Positions 35,567 to 46,260 of a stretch of 64,000 nucleotides of DNA are shown here, piece after piece. This DNA comes from Tanypteryx hageni. Taxonomy: Eukaryota > Arthropoda > Insecta > Odonata > Petaluridae. Below the pieces are notes generated by a model. That model ran no database searches. It saw only the letters and a list, made by a program, of their open reading frames with translations, and was not told where the DNA came from. Each line of letters opens with the position of its first letter. Position 1 is the stretch's first letter. The position numbers and the translations under genes were made by a program. The stretch spans positions 6,431,501 through 6,495,500 of the forward strand of contig CM054115.1 of assembly GCA_028673005.1 (NCBI GenBank), read 5' to 3'.

Positions 35567-35568
<2 letters not shown>
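34457..35568 (+). mobile_element. Helitron-like non-autonomous element, 1,112 bp
   Basis: Its 5' end is A|TCTAAAACCTAAGGTACTTC and its 3' end ...GCAAGCACCTTTTA CTGG|T, agreeing with Helitron 5' TC and 3' CTRR between A and T. The copy at 52632-53747 is nearly identical over the whole length in the opposite orientation. The hairpin arm is partly deleted here. There is no coding capacity. Confidence 0.7.

Positions 35569-35637
<69 letters not shown>
35569..35637. repeat. (TA)n microsatellite at Helitron 3' end
   Basis: It begins immediately after the terminal CTGG of the element at 34457-35568 and runs into TTTATTTATTTA. Confidence 0.95.
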
Positions 35638-35641
<4 letters not shown>

Positions 35642-35651
35642 TTATTTATTT

Positions 35652-36583
35652 ATAATAATATAGCTTCTTGTGCCTCACTCATTGACAGAAAAGGTACTTC
35701 TAGAAGAGCTAGAAATCTGAAATTTGGTATGTAGGTAGGTTGAGTGGCACAACCAACGAGAAAAATCAAAAAAAAGTTAATATTTAAGGGGTCTTTTTAA
35801 TCCCAATGTTCCATTTCAATACCCCATAAGAAAACCATGGGATTCAGTGCAAGGCTTTCTAAAAATGCATTTTTAAAATTGGGATACGAATTCGCAAAAA
35901 GAATAGTTGTCTATGTGAAAAATGGAGTTCTTAATTTTTGAAAGTAGAATTTAAATACCTACCGAATTAGCATAAATATCTGCTTTTAATTGGAAAAAGT
36001 GAGAATTTTTTCCTCATTTCAACAATGAAAATCATTAAATAGTATGGCAACGACCTCAATTCTTTAAAGGGATCTGATATTATACATTACAGTTGCAGTG
36101 ATTCAATGATTTTAATGGAAATTAATGCCATCATAATGAATTACAGTTGAACTTTCAGAACTCGAATCTCAAGGAATAGTAATAATTATTCGAGTAATAG
36201 AAAATTCAAGTTATGGAAATATATTTTTATATATACAGTGGAACTTCTATAACTCAAATCTCAAAGGAAAGCAACAATCGTTGGAGTTATTAAAATTATG
36301 TGAATTATGTCAATACTAAATGTAAACAATAAACAACATCTTGGTTACTGAACTTGGATTCGAGCCGATTTGCCAGAGAATTTGGAAATTACAAATTGTT
36401 GGATTAATTTCACGGAAAATTATAAATATATTGCTATTACTCATGGACTTTATTATCTAATACATATAGGCTCCATGTGACTGAATTGCTGTTGCCCTGG
36501 AGATCACGTTGGTTTATTTACGAGTTTAGATCTTGGTGTATGGTGATTTTTTTAAGCATTTGCTGTATGCAAGCACTGAGTAC
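35652..36583 (+). mobile_element. Helitron-like element of an older subfamily carrying MITE sequence
   Basis: The 5' part (GGTACTTCTAGAAGAGC) and 3' hairpin region (GCTGTATGCAAGCACTGA at about 36561) match the family; the same element lies reversed at 311-1790 and, as fragments, at 28930-29340 and 62333-62786. At 36143-36300 two TA-flanked termini of a pogo-type MITE (CAGTTGAACTTTCAGAACTC and CAGTGGAACTTCTATAACTC) are embedded. Confidence 0.55.
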
Positions 36584-36585
36584 TC

Positions 36586-36777
36586 ATATATATGTATATA
36601 GAAAGATAACCAGATGGAAAAAGGGAAAGAGGTAGGAAAAGGTTTCAGTTGATAGACAATTTGAAAGGGAAAGGGAGTTATCAAGATATGAAGAGGACAT
36701 CGGAAAATAGGAGTATACGGAGAACCAGGTTTAACCAGGAATAATCACGGACCTGTCTATGGACAAACTACCTATGA

Positions 36778-36780
<3 letters not shown>
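36586..36780 (+). mobile_element. 3' end fragment of the RTE-like LINE
   Basis: It encodes GRKRFQLIDNLKGKGSYQDM followed by KRTSENRSI and the same 3' tail as the 31-34 kb LINE, ending CCTATGATGA and merging into a TA tract. It is a strongly 5'-truncated insertion. Confidence 0.85.

Positions 36781-36826
<46 letters not shown>
36781..36826. repeat. (TA)n microsatellite between LINE tail and pogo-type end
   Basis: It follows the GATGA tail of a LINE fragment and is followed by CAGTAAATACCCGC. Confidence 0.95.
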
Positions 36827-36829
<3 letters not shown>

Positions 36830-37100
36830 TAAATACCCGCATATAATGCGCACCCTCGTATAATGCGCGGGGGGTTTTCAGCCTCGTAATCTATGATTTT
36901 TCTATATACCTGCGTATAGCACAGAACAGATTTTTTTTAGCATTACCGTTCCAGAATAAAGTAGATGGTGTAAAGTGGTCTAAAAAAATGATCGAATTAT
37001 TGGTATTATGTATTGGTAACATAGCAAAAGTGCAAAATGAAATTTTCGAATAACGTTCCAAAAGAACATCATCTAACTCAATCATTACATACTCTGTTTA
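36827..37100 (+). repeat. pogo/Tigger-type element, left end
   Basis: CAGTAAATACCCGCATATAA, TGCGCACCCTCGTATAATGC and GCG form repeated ATAATGCGC motifs typical of Tigger-type termini, next to a TA target. The right end was not located, so the end coordinate is approximate. Confidence 0.5.
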
Positions 37101-37987
37101 CTTACAAGGTGATATTAGGTTATACACAATAATCCGATTATAATAATTTCATAGTATGGCATATGACATTGTTTGAGCTAATAAAATGAAGGAATAACGA
37201 TAGTCCTATGTCGAAGTTTTTTACTTACGTTTTAGTCACACCTTAGGTGGATGGGTTCGCCCAACCTTCAGTTTTAACCTTATTAGGACATTCTGGAGCA
37301 CATAAAAATGATAGCAAATAACCATAATTAACTACAGACTCTAAGAATCAAGAATAAACCACGTATGAATGCTGAGAGTAAAGTAGGGAACGATAACTTG
37401 ATTTAGTTCTTCAAGAAGCATCAACTCCCAGCGCACTCAAAAGCATCAGCTGCCGTTGTTTCTAATTGTAAGTAGTACCAGTACCTCACCACCAGGCTGG
37501 GTGCTGGTGTAGGCAGAGGCGGTGACTTGTTAAAAATATTAGGGGGGCCTAGTTCCAGGAGGTATGGAATTGAATTGGCTACCAAGTTTAACCTGTGTAT
37601 AACCTTCTGCACAGTCACCTGCTACTGCATTAGCTCACGTCTAATGAGCAGTTGCCCTTGTAAAGGAGCTGACTCCTTGACATTGCAATATTTAAGAATT
37701 GTAATATTTTCTCAAATAAAGACTATTTTAGTAAGTTTTTAGGAATAAATAAGTATCTACAAATAAAGAGAGCATGGAGATATATAGGTACAATTATTTT
37801 AGTAGGGATATTATTTATAAATTACAAAGTTAAAGAGGATTGTAACATTATTTTTACAATTTTGTCACGATTTTAATAGGATTTAGTAATGTTCTTATTC
37901 ATGTCAATTTGTGTATTTAAGAAAAAAAGTGAAATATTAAGATATAAAATATTAAGTTAAGAGGTGACACACCTTAAAAGTAGATAC
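37101..37987. other. CASK intron, nothing recognised
   Basis: AT-rich sequence between a pogo-type end and a hAT relic. No coding or repeat signature was recognised. Confidence 0.4.
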
Positions 37988-39870
37988 TTAGTATAAGGCG
38001 AAAGTTGTACGACAGACTGGGTTGTGCTTAATGAATTCATTGACGAGAGGCCTCAGGTCCAAATTGTCCATCATAGTTTGATGGGTGTTAAGGATCGCAA
38101 TGTTGTTCAGCCTCCTCTGCCCCATCGTAGATCTCAAGTAGGTCTTCAGGCGGCAAAGGGCGCTAAATGATCTTTCAGCTGATGCTGTGGTTACAGGCAC
38201 GGTGCGGAGGGGTTTGATACATTTAGCGACTTCAGGGAAAAGCTTGCGCACTGCGTTGTTCTTCCGCAAATACTTCCTTATTTCGTACATCGTGGTCAAG
38301 GGTTCTTTTCTTTGTCTGCCAATGTCCCCAAGCATTGACAGGTGTAGCGAGAGCCTGTCAGCATCTAAGTCGTTTGCAAAGAATGCCCTTTCTTGCTCGA
38401 GCTTGATGCTGCCACTGTTGATGGCAGAGACACTCTTTCTCAACCAATAGCACTTTTTGAAGCCCTGTGGATTCAAGCCTCTCTTTTACACAACTTTCTA
38501 TGGTGTCGACTACCTTGATGTTTATTTGTTGGAAATATTCTTTCGTGCTTTGGAATCTGTGAGGTGTAGCAGCGCGAGGACTGTCAAGCCTTTTCGGAAC
38601 ATTTCTCTGACGGGGCAGCACCGGATCTTCTACAAGATTAAGTTTTTCCCGTAAACACTCCTGCCAAAACTGCTCAAAGCCCTTACGATTTTCTACAAGG
38701 ATATCGAGTAAACATTTATGCTTCGATTCTACTTCAGTAGCACCAATGCGGGGACATTGGACCTTGGAATTCACTTCCTCGACAGGGTTCATTATGTGGC
38801 AGTAGAGGGAGATGAAACAGTATAATTTGAAGTGCAACATTGTCTCAAGATACCCAGAACATTTTGATGCTGCGTCAGTCGTGTCTTCTGCAGAAAAGGT
38901 CTCAAAGAATTCAAGGATATGCTCGTAGTTCTTCAGGATCTGCTGCATACTGGAAACTCTCATCATCCACCTTGTAGGGCATAGTGGACGCAGGTTTTTC
39001 GGGGCAGTCTTGTCTTCGACGTGGACAGTTCTAAACAGATGTAACCTTTTATGGGATTCCCTGTTTGTATTTATCAAATCTTTAGCCTGGTTCATTGTAT
39101 CCCTCATATTCGGCAGGTGACGCAAGCTATCTACCACAGCTAAGTTCAAAGAGTGAGCTGTGCAGTGAACGTATGTTGCCTGCGGCTGCAGATCTGCTAC
39201 TAACTTATGGAGCCCTCTGAATTCTCCACTCATGTTCGATGCACCGTCATAGCACTGTCCCCGCAAATTTTCAGTAGACATGTCCAAACGTAAAAAAATG
39301 TCCTTCACTATGTCAAAGAGAGTTTCTGCTTTAGTACTGACAGTTTCGTACAATCCAATGAAATCTTCATATATATCAAAGTTTTCATTGATGGTTCATA
39401 CACAGAAGGTGACTTGCTCATGAATGGAGATGTCACACGTCTCGTCGACCATGATGGAAAAATACTCGCAGCTCTTGATTTGGCTTACAACCTAATGAAG
39501 AACATTTTCTCCCAATATTTGAACTATTTCATTCTGGATGTCATGGGAGAGCCACTTGTAGCCTGAACGCCCCATCCATTCATTGATTCTACTCTGAATA
39601 CAGAATCCGAATATGACTTTTGGAGCCACCACAAAGTATTGGCCCATGGCAAGCAAAAAAAGAAAACAAATACCATTGAGGAAAGACATGAGCTGTGTAT
39701 TTATGAAATCCAGTTTCTCCTCTGATCCTTTGAAGACCTGGGAAGATATGAAGTGTGTTTTCCCCAATCTTGACAAGCTCGCATGAGCGTACTTGACAAT
39801 TCCTGCTGCATCAGTGCCTGCAGAACGTCTCTTTTCTAAGGCAGGGGCAACCGTAATGCAAGCCAGCAAT
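37988..39870 (-). pseudogene. hAT-family transposase, ZMYM1-like, frameshifted
   Basis: Read on the minus strand from about 39870: a DUF4371-type region (SCEYFSIMVDETCDISIHEQ at about 39460-39400), then DFIGLYETVSTKAETLFD, RGQCYDGASNMSGEFRGLHK (about 39260), VHCTAHSLNLAV and LCPTRWMMRV. After a frameshift near 38470 comes the C-terminal hAT dimerisation domain (TASAERSFSALCRLKTYLRS at about 38185-38125). This is the domain order of hAT elements related to ZMYM1/52 kDa-repressor proteins. Stops near 39483 and 39390 plus the frameshift inactivate it. The N-terminal TTF zinc finger is missing. Confidence 0.85.
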
Positions 39871-39956
39871 CAGTTAACGGGAAGCCGCTTGGAATGTTTT
39901 TGGGAGATTGCACAGAGGAGGAGTGGGAGGTGTAGATTTTATTGTGCTTTGAAGAA

Positions 39957-40163
39957 TGTGCCTTAATTTTTTCAATAAATATAATATTTTTAATTGTTTT
40001 GATTTGATTCCTACTCATTAGCGAATGTGCCTTTCCTTATGTTCAATAAATGTAATTTTTTGCTTGTTTTGATTCGATAACTACTCATAGACCTATGTGC
40101 CTTTATTTATATTAAATTAATGTAATATTTTTAATTGTTCCGATTCGATACTTACTCATATCG
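39957..40163. repeat. Three-copy 69-bp tandem repeat
   Basis: Units start at 39957, 40026 and 40095 with TGTGCCTT, each followed by a TTCAATAAATGTAA-like block, TTGTTTTGATTCGATA and CTACTCAT. It lies just outside the 5' end of the hAT relic and may be part of its subterminal region. Confidence 0.8.
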
Positions 40164-40264
40164 GTACTTCGGACCGATACTTTTGTGGTATCGATACTTT
40201 TCATACGATACATCATATGAGTAAGGTATCGATTCTTTCGTTTCGATTTCGTATCCCTATTCCT

Positions 40265-40632
40265 GAGTAGCATCTGTTAAAGGAAGTGACGCGAGTGCTG
40301 TTTTGAAAAGAAAGAGTTCATATTTCTGCCTCTAGGGGTGCTGTTCCTACTCGACAGCTTTTTTCGAAATCTTCGTCCAAAAGAGTTCATTTTTTTTGCA
40401 AAGCTACGTCGAGAAACGTTAGAAACAATTGGGAATGGCATGCAAAGTTGTAAAAAAAATTGGAAATCCTAAAGTAAAATGACGCAGATAGCAGGAAAAT
40501 TTTAAATAAAATAACGTAAATAGTTTTACTTACATTGAAATCATAGGAAAATTGATGGGACCCATATAAAATGTTGTAAATAGCAGGAAAACGTACATTT
40601 GGATAACATAAATATGGGGTTTTACTGTGTTT
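40265..40632 (+). repeat. MITE-like interspersed repeat, copy 2 of 3
   Basis: Same family as 14825-15245: CTCTAGGGGTGCTG, CAAAAGAGTTCA, GATGGGACCCATATAAAATG and TTGTAAATAGCAGGAAAAC, ending GGGGTTTTACTG. Confidence 0.7.
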
Positions 40633-42975
40633 CTAAAACACTTTGAAACAAAGAATGCAGAATTATCTTAACATCAAGGAACATAAGCAAACGCATAATA
40701 AGAAACAATAAATAAACACGTGAACAATTTCTGTAAATTATTCAAAATATTTAAAAATAAAACAATATACTATAATCAAAATAAGACATCGCTATGGTAT
40801 ACTTATTTCATTATATTGCAAACACAATTCTATTCCCAGACGTCTACGTTGCAGTTTAATTTCCAAAGAACTCACTATAATCTACGAATAACCACGAGAC
40901 GTTTTTAATAGAAATTTCAATTACTCATTCTAAAAATTATGACTTATTTTGCAAACAACTGACATGTACCATATTCGTGCCCAGGGCAATGGATGGCACA
41001 GCTAGGTGAAGTTAGGCTTAACACCTAAAAATGAGAAACATTTCCTCTCAAAATGCTTCTCGCACACAAAAAATGAGAGAAATTTCTCTCCTTCCTTCAG
41101 CATTCTCACAAAACGCATTCACATAACACCTCGTAGAACTATTTTGTCAGAAATTTTTTCTGGAATATATGCTATTTTTAAGACTAACCTGGCTCTGTTG
41201 ATTAGAGATCAGAACAAATTCACTTTGGAGATCAGAACAAATTCACTTCGTCATGTTATCTTAAACCACAGCCAGCCACTGCACGTTTTTCTCGTCTTAA
41301 AGACATATTGCTATAGTATGTACATGCCAGAATCTCAGAAATATACTCAAGCAGCAATGGAGGATTTCTTTTATTCAAAATGGCGGAAGTTGACTGAGTA
41401 GCCTGCTCAGGGTTGACCTCCATCCTGCTATGAATCTCGATCGCTGTGGCTGCGACTGCAGCGCTTCTCAGTGGACAGAGACCCGTGCGAAGTAGGTGTA
41501 AAACATGGGTCTTTATTCTGACATAAGAGTTTCATATCCCTGATAGGTACCAACAGCAAAATAACATCAGAATAACAAATGACTCTAACAATCACGAAAG
41601 TTAAAGTTGTCGTGAACCTAATCTAACCCAATCCCAAAAAAAAACCCATCCAAAGCGAACCCAACCCTGCACATTTCAACAGTAACCATAATAAGTCTAA
41701 AACGTCCAATTTCAGTGTCACTGCAAAAGACTAGAATTGCAGCAAACCAATGTAAAAAACATAATAAAAGTGACTGAGTGAAAGAGTTATAAAGTTAATA
41801 AATGTATAAATAACAACAACTTTAATTAGAGTGGAATGACTATCTCTGTACATAGAGTGAAGTACACCCACTTCCAAGAAAAGGTTACCACTCAAGAGTG
41901 CTCAGAATTTAAGTCCGGATAAAAGCAATGATGTGACAATGCTGTAATCCTCACATGGCCTGACCCTTTTCAGAAGAGACTTTTTTTTTAGGGCAAAGTT
42001 TAAACGACCAGGTATCTTCTCCCACCATAAAATGGTCTATGAAATGGAAGCTAAAACCATTTGATTATAGTTATTTTTCCATTTGGATGAGCCATTTTAG
42101 AGATATTCTGGAAAGACGAAAAATCAGCATGAGTGAACATCTTTTCTGGTGAGCTGATTTTACCCAAAAACTAATCAACTCCTGTCATTGTGATAAAAAT
42201 GTTTTTCTTAAAATTTAGTTGTGATAGGGCAATTATTTTACAACACAATACACTCAGACAACTTCGAGAAAATGGTTAAAACGTGTTCTAGGGACCTTAT
42301 AACGCATGTTCCCCATTGAAATCTCGAAATCAATTTGTTGCACAGATACAATATTTGTATAATGTAGAAAGTAAAAATGAAATGACAAACCTCCAAATGC
42401 AGGGAAGCCTGAGCTTAAATCCTTGAACCTTCATGTGCCTTTTGCTGTGAAGTCACTGAAATATCAACCAAGAAATATTATAACCATGTTTTGTTATTTG
42501 CTCTGTGCTATATCACTTGACTAGTAAGTGCAAAACCCGGATTCGATTTCTGGATTTGTTAATAATTTCCGCTTTCAAACAAAAAATTTTACTTCTTTGA
42601 CATAGAACTTATTAATATTTTATACTTTGTTAAACTCGTCATTTCTGCTGGGTGATCTGCTAGTAAAAAATAAAATTTTGCAAGATCCCACAATGCTTCC
42701 TAGAATTTCTGATTAGGGTATTGAAGTTGAAGACGCATTTACCTATTTACTAGGTGGTAGTCCATTTATATCAATGAATGAACACTTCCTCGAAAACACT
42801 GAAATTTTGAATAATAATACTAATAATGCAGTTGCCCAAAAAATTGACAAAGATAACCTAATATTTCAAGAAAGAAAATATTCTTTAATTTTTTTAAAAT
42901 AACTCGAAAAATAAATTCTTTATTTTACTTTAGATTAAGAGAGTTATAAGAAAAAAGTATATACATTTATGAAAG

Positions 42976-42979
<4 letters not shown>
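40633..42979. other. CASK intron, nothing recognised
   Basis: About 2.3 kb of AT-rich sequence. A short direct duplication (GATCAGAACAAATTCACTT) occurs at 41208-41248. The longest ORF (41006-41401) has no recognisable domain. Confidence 0.4.

Positions 42980-43032
<53 letters not shown>
42980..43032. repeat. (TA)n microsatellite at Penelope-like end
   Basis: It directly precedes the terminal ATGGATGTCAACAAGGTG of a Penelope-like copy. Confidence 0.95.
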
Positions 43033-43034
<2 letters not shown>

Positions 43035-43124
43035 ATGTCAACAAGGTGTTGAGATGAGGAAACCCAGTGAACAACACTCACCAATCAGACGACTTCAGGT
43101 TGGCGAGGCCCCAGGGATGTCTAG

Positions 43125-43149
43125 CTGATGAAGGAATAATTCCGAAAGC
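43125..43149 (+). ncRNA. Hammerhead-ribozyme-like core in Penelope leader
   Basis: CTGATGA (43125-43131), one extra A, hairpin GGAA-TAA-TTCC, then GAAA (43144-43147) and GC. This is the CUGAUGA - stem II - GAAA core expected for hammerhead ribozymes in Penelope termini. The same sequence is conserved on the minus strand at 53990-54014. Helices I and III were not resolved. Confidence 0.45.
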
Positions 43150-43204
43150 TTCTACGTTTGTGATGTTTCTGTGTTTTAGTGTTCTTTTACGTGTGTCGCT
43201 TCGA

Positions 43205-43886
43205 CATCCCCATTGTTGCCAGCTTTAATTCCCCTACAGAACGCATCTCTGCCTTCATTGACCCCCACCTACAACCTCTTATTCGTCTATTCCCTTCCTT
43301 CATCCAAGACACTAACCACTTTCTCAAACGCCTCAAACACCTCCCCTTTCCTCTCCAACCAATACCATTTTGGCCACTATCGATGTCTGTTCCCTCTACA
43401 CAAACATCCCCCACGATGATGGACTCTCTGCCCTTAGTAAACTCCTGGACTCAAGACCACCCGACGCAAGACCTTCCTCCCATTTCTTATTAGACTTGGC
43501 AGCTATGGTGTTAAAAATGAACAACTTCTCCTTCGATGGGCATTACTACCTTCAAATTAGAGGCACTGCGATGGGCACCCATATGGTGCCTTCATATGCC
43601 AATTGTTACTTGGGAGAATGGGAAAGACTCTTCCTCAACGTTCCACTCAGACCACTTTTGTGGCTGAAATACATCGACGATGTCTTCCTCATTTTGACGC
43701 ATGGATCTGACCCTCTCCTTTCCTTTCTCTTGCGCCTCTCCTCCCATCCTTCACTCTTTCTCACCCACCAATCCTCTACCTCCCACATCACATTCCTGGA
43801 TGTCGATCTTTACCTTCAAGACAGCAAAATTCGCACCTGTGTTCATATCAAACCCACCAACCGCCTCCAATACCACATTTTATTAT
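43205..43886 (+). pseudogene. Penelope-like reverse transcriptase, partial
   Basis: Motifs in order: ASFNSPTERISAF; LATIDVCSLYTNIPH (palm motif A, with catalytic Asp); GTAMGTHMVPSYAN (motif B); LKYIDDVFLI (catalytic motif C, YIDD); and HITFLDVDLY. A frameshift lies near 43370. The N-terminal part and the GIY-YIG endonuclease are missing. Penelope enzymes are related to telomerase reverse transcriptase. Confidence 0.85.
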
Positions 43887-43890
43887 AAAA

Positions 43891-44519
43891 TCCCACGTCC
43901 CACCTTACGAAAAAAATGTCCGCAAAAAGTTTATGTTATGTTATTTAAAGTTTACCTTGTGTTTTGTCATTTTATTATTCCTATGAATTAACATATTTTG
44001 TTTTTAATTTAGTATTAGTTGCAGCCACTAGTCTAGTTGCTGCCATCTAGTGGCACTAGATGACTGCAACAGCATAATAATATGCACTAATAAACTTAAG
44101 TTCTATTTTTGTGATGATTTCATTATTGATGTATTTGTTTCTATTTTCCTTATTTTAAATTATGTACATTTATAATGCAAGTCCATCAAGAATATATGTT
44201 CATAATAAAATATTCATAATGTGCTAAATTCTTTTTCATATTCTGTTAGGAAAACCTACTTTGTAAACTGTGACACACATTTATCAATGAAAATGTTTAA
44301 TGGATAAATATTATACCCATATTGTTAGTGGAATAACTAAAATTTAGTATGAGAATTGCTTTTAGCTCAATTAACAAAATAATAAAAATTTTGTTCTCCT
44401 CGAGTCACAATGTTCTGCTTTCCATCCCTAGAATAATGTAATGTCCTGCTTTTCATGTCTGGAAATCTGGCAACCCTTTTCCCGGTCCAATTCATAGGTA
44501 ACAGAGATATCTCGGAATT
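43891..44519. other. CASK intron, small palindromic element only
   Basis: At 44020-44075, GTTGCAGCCACTAG, GCCATCTAGTGGC and CTAGATGACTGCAAC form an imperfect hairpin around a symmetric GCCATCTAGTGGC. Nothing else was recognised. Confidence 0.4.
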
Positions 44520-44839
44520 AGTTTTTACTTTCTCCATATACATAGTATAGAGAAAGTATTATTTTAATGAAAATATTCGAATTCGAGATTTCAATGGAAA
44601 TATATGTTTTGAGGTCCCCTGAACACGTTTGAACTATTTTCGTGATGATGTTGGTGTGTTTGACGGTCTGTCTGTATGTGATAGGGTTTTTACTTTCTCC
44701 ATATGTAGTATAGGGGAAAGTATTGTTTTTATGATCATGAATATGTGCAAAAGTTGAAATGATTGTGTTACCATATGACACATTTTTATTTGCTGAAGAT
44801 GTCTGGCGTAGCCTGGGCTTCGCCAGGTACTTTCAGCTA

Positions 44840-44840
<1 letters not shown>
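44520..44840 (+). mobile_element. Short Helitron-like element of a second family
   Basis: The right end has hairpin CCTGG-GCTTCG-CCAGG, then TACTTTCAG and CTAG (44837-44840), a typical Helitron 3' architecture, although the next base is C where T is expected. The 5'-type motif TTTTTACTTTCTCCATAT followed by AGTATAG.G.AAAGTATT occurs twice (44523 and 44687) and partly at about 49528. Confidence 0.45.

Positions 44841-44841
<1 letters not shown>

Positions 44842-44886
<45 letters not shown>
44842..44886. repeat. (TA)n microsatellite between two Helitron-like 3' ends
   Basis: It lies between CTAG of the short element on the left and the reversed CTAG of the next element on the right. Confidence 0.95.
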
Positions 44887-44887
<1 letters not shown>

Positions 44888-45651
44888 TAGTAGTTGGTGC
44901 TTGAATACTGCAAGCATTTCATCTCACCTTGAAAAAACATTCATTTTTCAGACAGACATTTTATCATTACAAATATTCTTTTAATTCTAAAGATTTCAAC
45001 GTCGCAGCGATTTTTGTTTTTCCCACGTAAAAATAATAGATTAAAAAAATCCCCAAATGTTGCAATTTTAAAAATTTTATACTTTCTCCATTATGCGGTA
45101 CTAATGCTACATATTTTAGCCAAATTTTAAAGTTGTAGCATTTCTAGAAGTATAATAATATTTTTCTAATTGTTTAAATTTAAATAATTTTTAACGGCCG
45201 CCACATTTCATATATGGTAAAATTGAAATTTTTATTTGTGCAAATTTACTACTCTGTAAATAATTTGAAAATTTCAGCTTCCTAACTCATCCCATAGTCC
45301 CTAAACAGTTATCTATTTGTTTAAACTTTAAGAATTTTTAACTGCCAAACAAATTAAAATATCAAAATTTGTATAATCCCTATTTCGTTTTTTTAAGAAT
45401 TCTACTTATAAAAAAAATTTAACTCCGTGGCACATTCGGAAATACATAAACCTTGAAAATTTGTTTAAACAATTGCGAATTTTTAGCGGCCGCATTGTTG
45501 CACTTTTTCACGTTTTTTCTAGTCGGTTTAGCACAAAATCCTACCTAAGAAAAAAATTTCGAATCTCCAGCACATCTGGAAGTGCCTAAACATTAGTATC
45601 CTCCTGTTATATGTTATATCCTCCTCTGTAAGGAACGTCTATATAGAAGGA
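44887..45651 (-). mobile_element. Helitron-like non-autonomous element, 765 bp, full length
   Basis: On the minus strand it runs from 5' A|TCCTTCTATATAGACG to the 3' hairpin (TGCTTGCA-GTA-TTCAAGCA) and CTAG|T. It is a near-match of the single copies in the 18-21 kb array, including GGAGGATATAACATATAACA and GAGGATACTAATG at the 5' end. It serves as the reference solitary copy of this family. Confidence 0.7.
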
Positions 45652-46260
45652 TAATTTTTTAAAATAACATGTGGTGGTAAACTTTGTGTCATCTGCTAAC
45701 ACTGCCAGCATTACAGTAATGTGCAAAAGTGTTGGCCGGACACTGCAGTATGTGACCACTCATTATTGTGCTGGAGTAACCACTTTCCTGGTGCCCTCAA
45801 CTAAGGATGATGACATTGAATGCTCAAAAGTGAAAGTTGCAGAACATTTTTGTAGAAGTATTGGTTAACAGCTTGTCCCTCAGGAACAAATTCCTTGTGC
45901 ACTATACCTTTTCAATCAAAAAAATCAGTCAACACTGTCTTTGTTTGAACTTTTTTCGAAGAAGGTGAGTAGATACCTCTCAACTCTGCTCTTTGGTATT
46001 TTGTTTGAGGGTCATGCTGTATGTCATCACCATCAATAATGAAGGAGGTGAATATCATGATTGTGTGCAATTTCGAAAATATCAGCACAAATTTAATAAA
46101 AAGTCTATTTCATTGTGGACCAACAGCAATCATGTGAAAGTATCTTGTATTCATTTTATATGGTCATTCTTGAAACTTTACAGACATAGGTTGTATTTAG
46201 TTGCTTGCACATTTTATACAAAGATCATATGTAGTTAAATAGGATTCATGAGTAAGACTT
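45652..46260 (+). other. Unrecognised sequence with a coding-like stretch
   Basis: From about 45671 to 45950 a plus-strand frame, broken by one stop at 45867, reads STKDDDIECSKVKVAEHFC and then PQEQIPCALYLFNQKNQS. The amino-acid text looks more protein-like than its surroundings, but I do not recognise the family. It may be a transposon-derived fragment or a processed pseudogene. Confidence 0.3.

Larger units (their letters stand above)
43033..43890 (+). mobile_element. Internally deleted Penelope-like element
   Basis: The terminal leader (43033-43202, with ATGGATGTCAACAAGGTG and GTGTCGCTTCGACATCCCC) is joined directly to the middle of the reverse transcriptase. Comparison with the 53.8-55.8 kb copy shows that the sequence between CGACATCCCC and CCCCATTGTTGCC has been lost, with CCCC shared at the junction. 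The copy stops abruptly at about 43890, before the GIY-YIG domain. Confidence 0.75.

Noticed and set aside
41006..41401. 131-codon ORF as a gene
   Set aside because: No domain, no codon or splice evidence, and a nearby internal duplication; it is likely chance in AT-rich intron.
43187..43414. Minus-strand ORFs opposite the Penelope reverse transcriptase (similarly at 54.4-55.6 kb on the plus strand)
   Set aside because: Antisense shadows of Pro/Ser/Thr-rich RT coding sequence.
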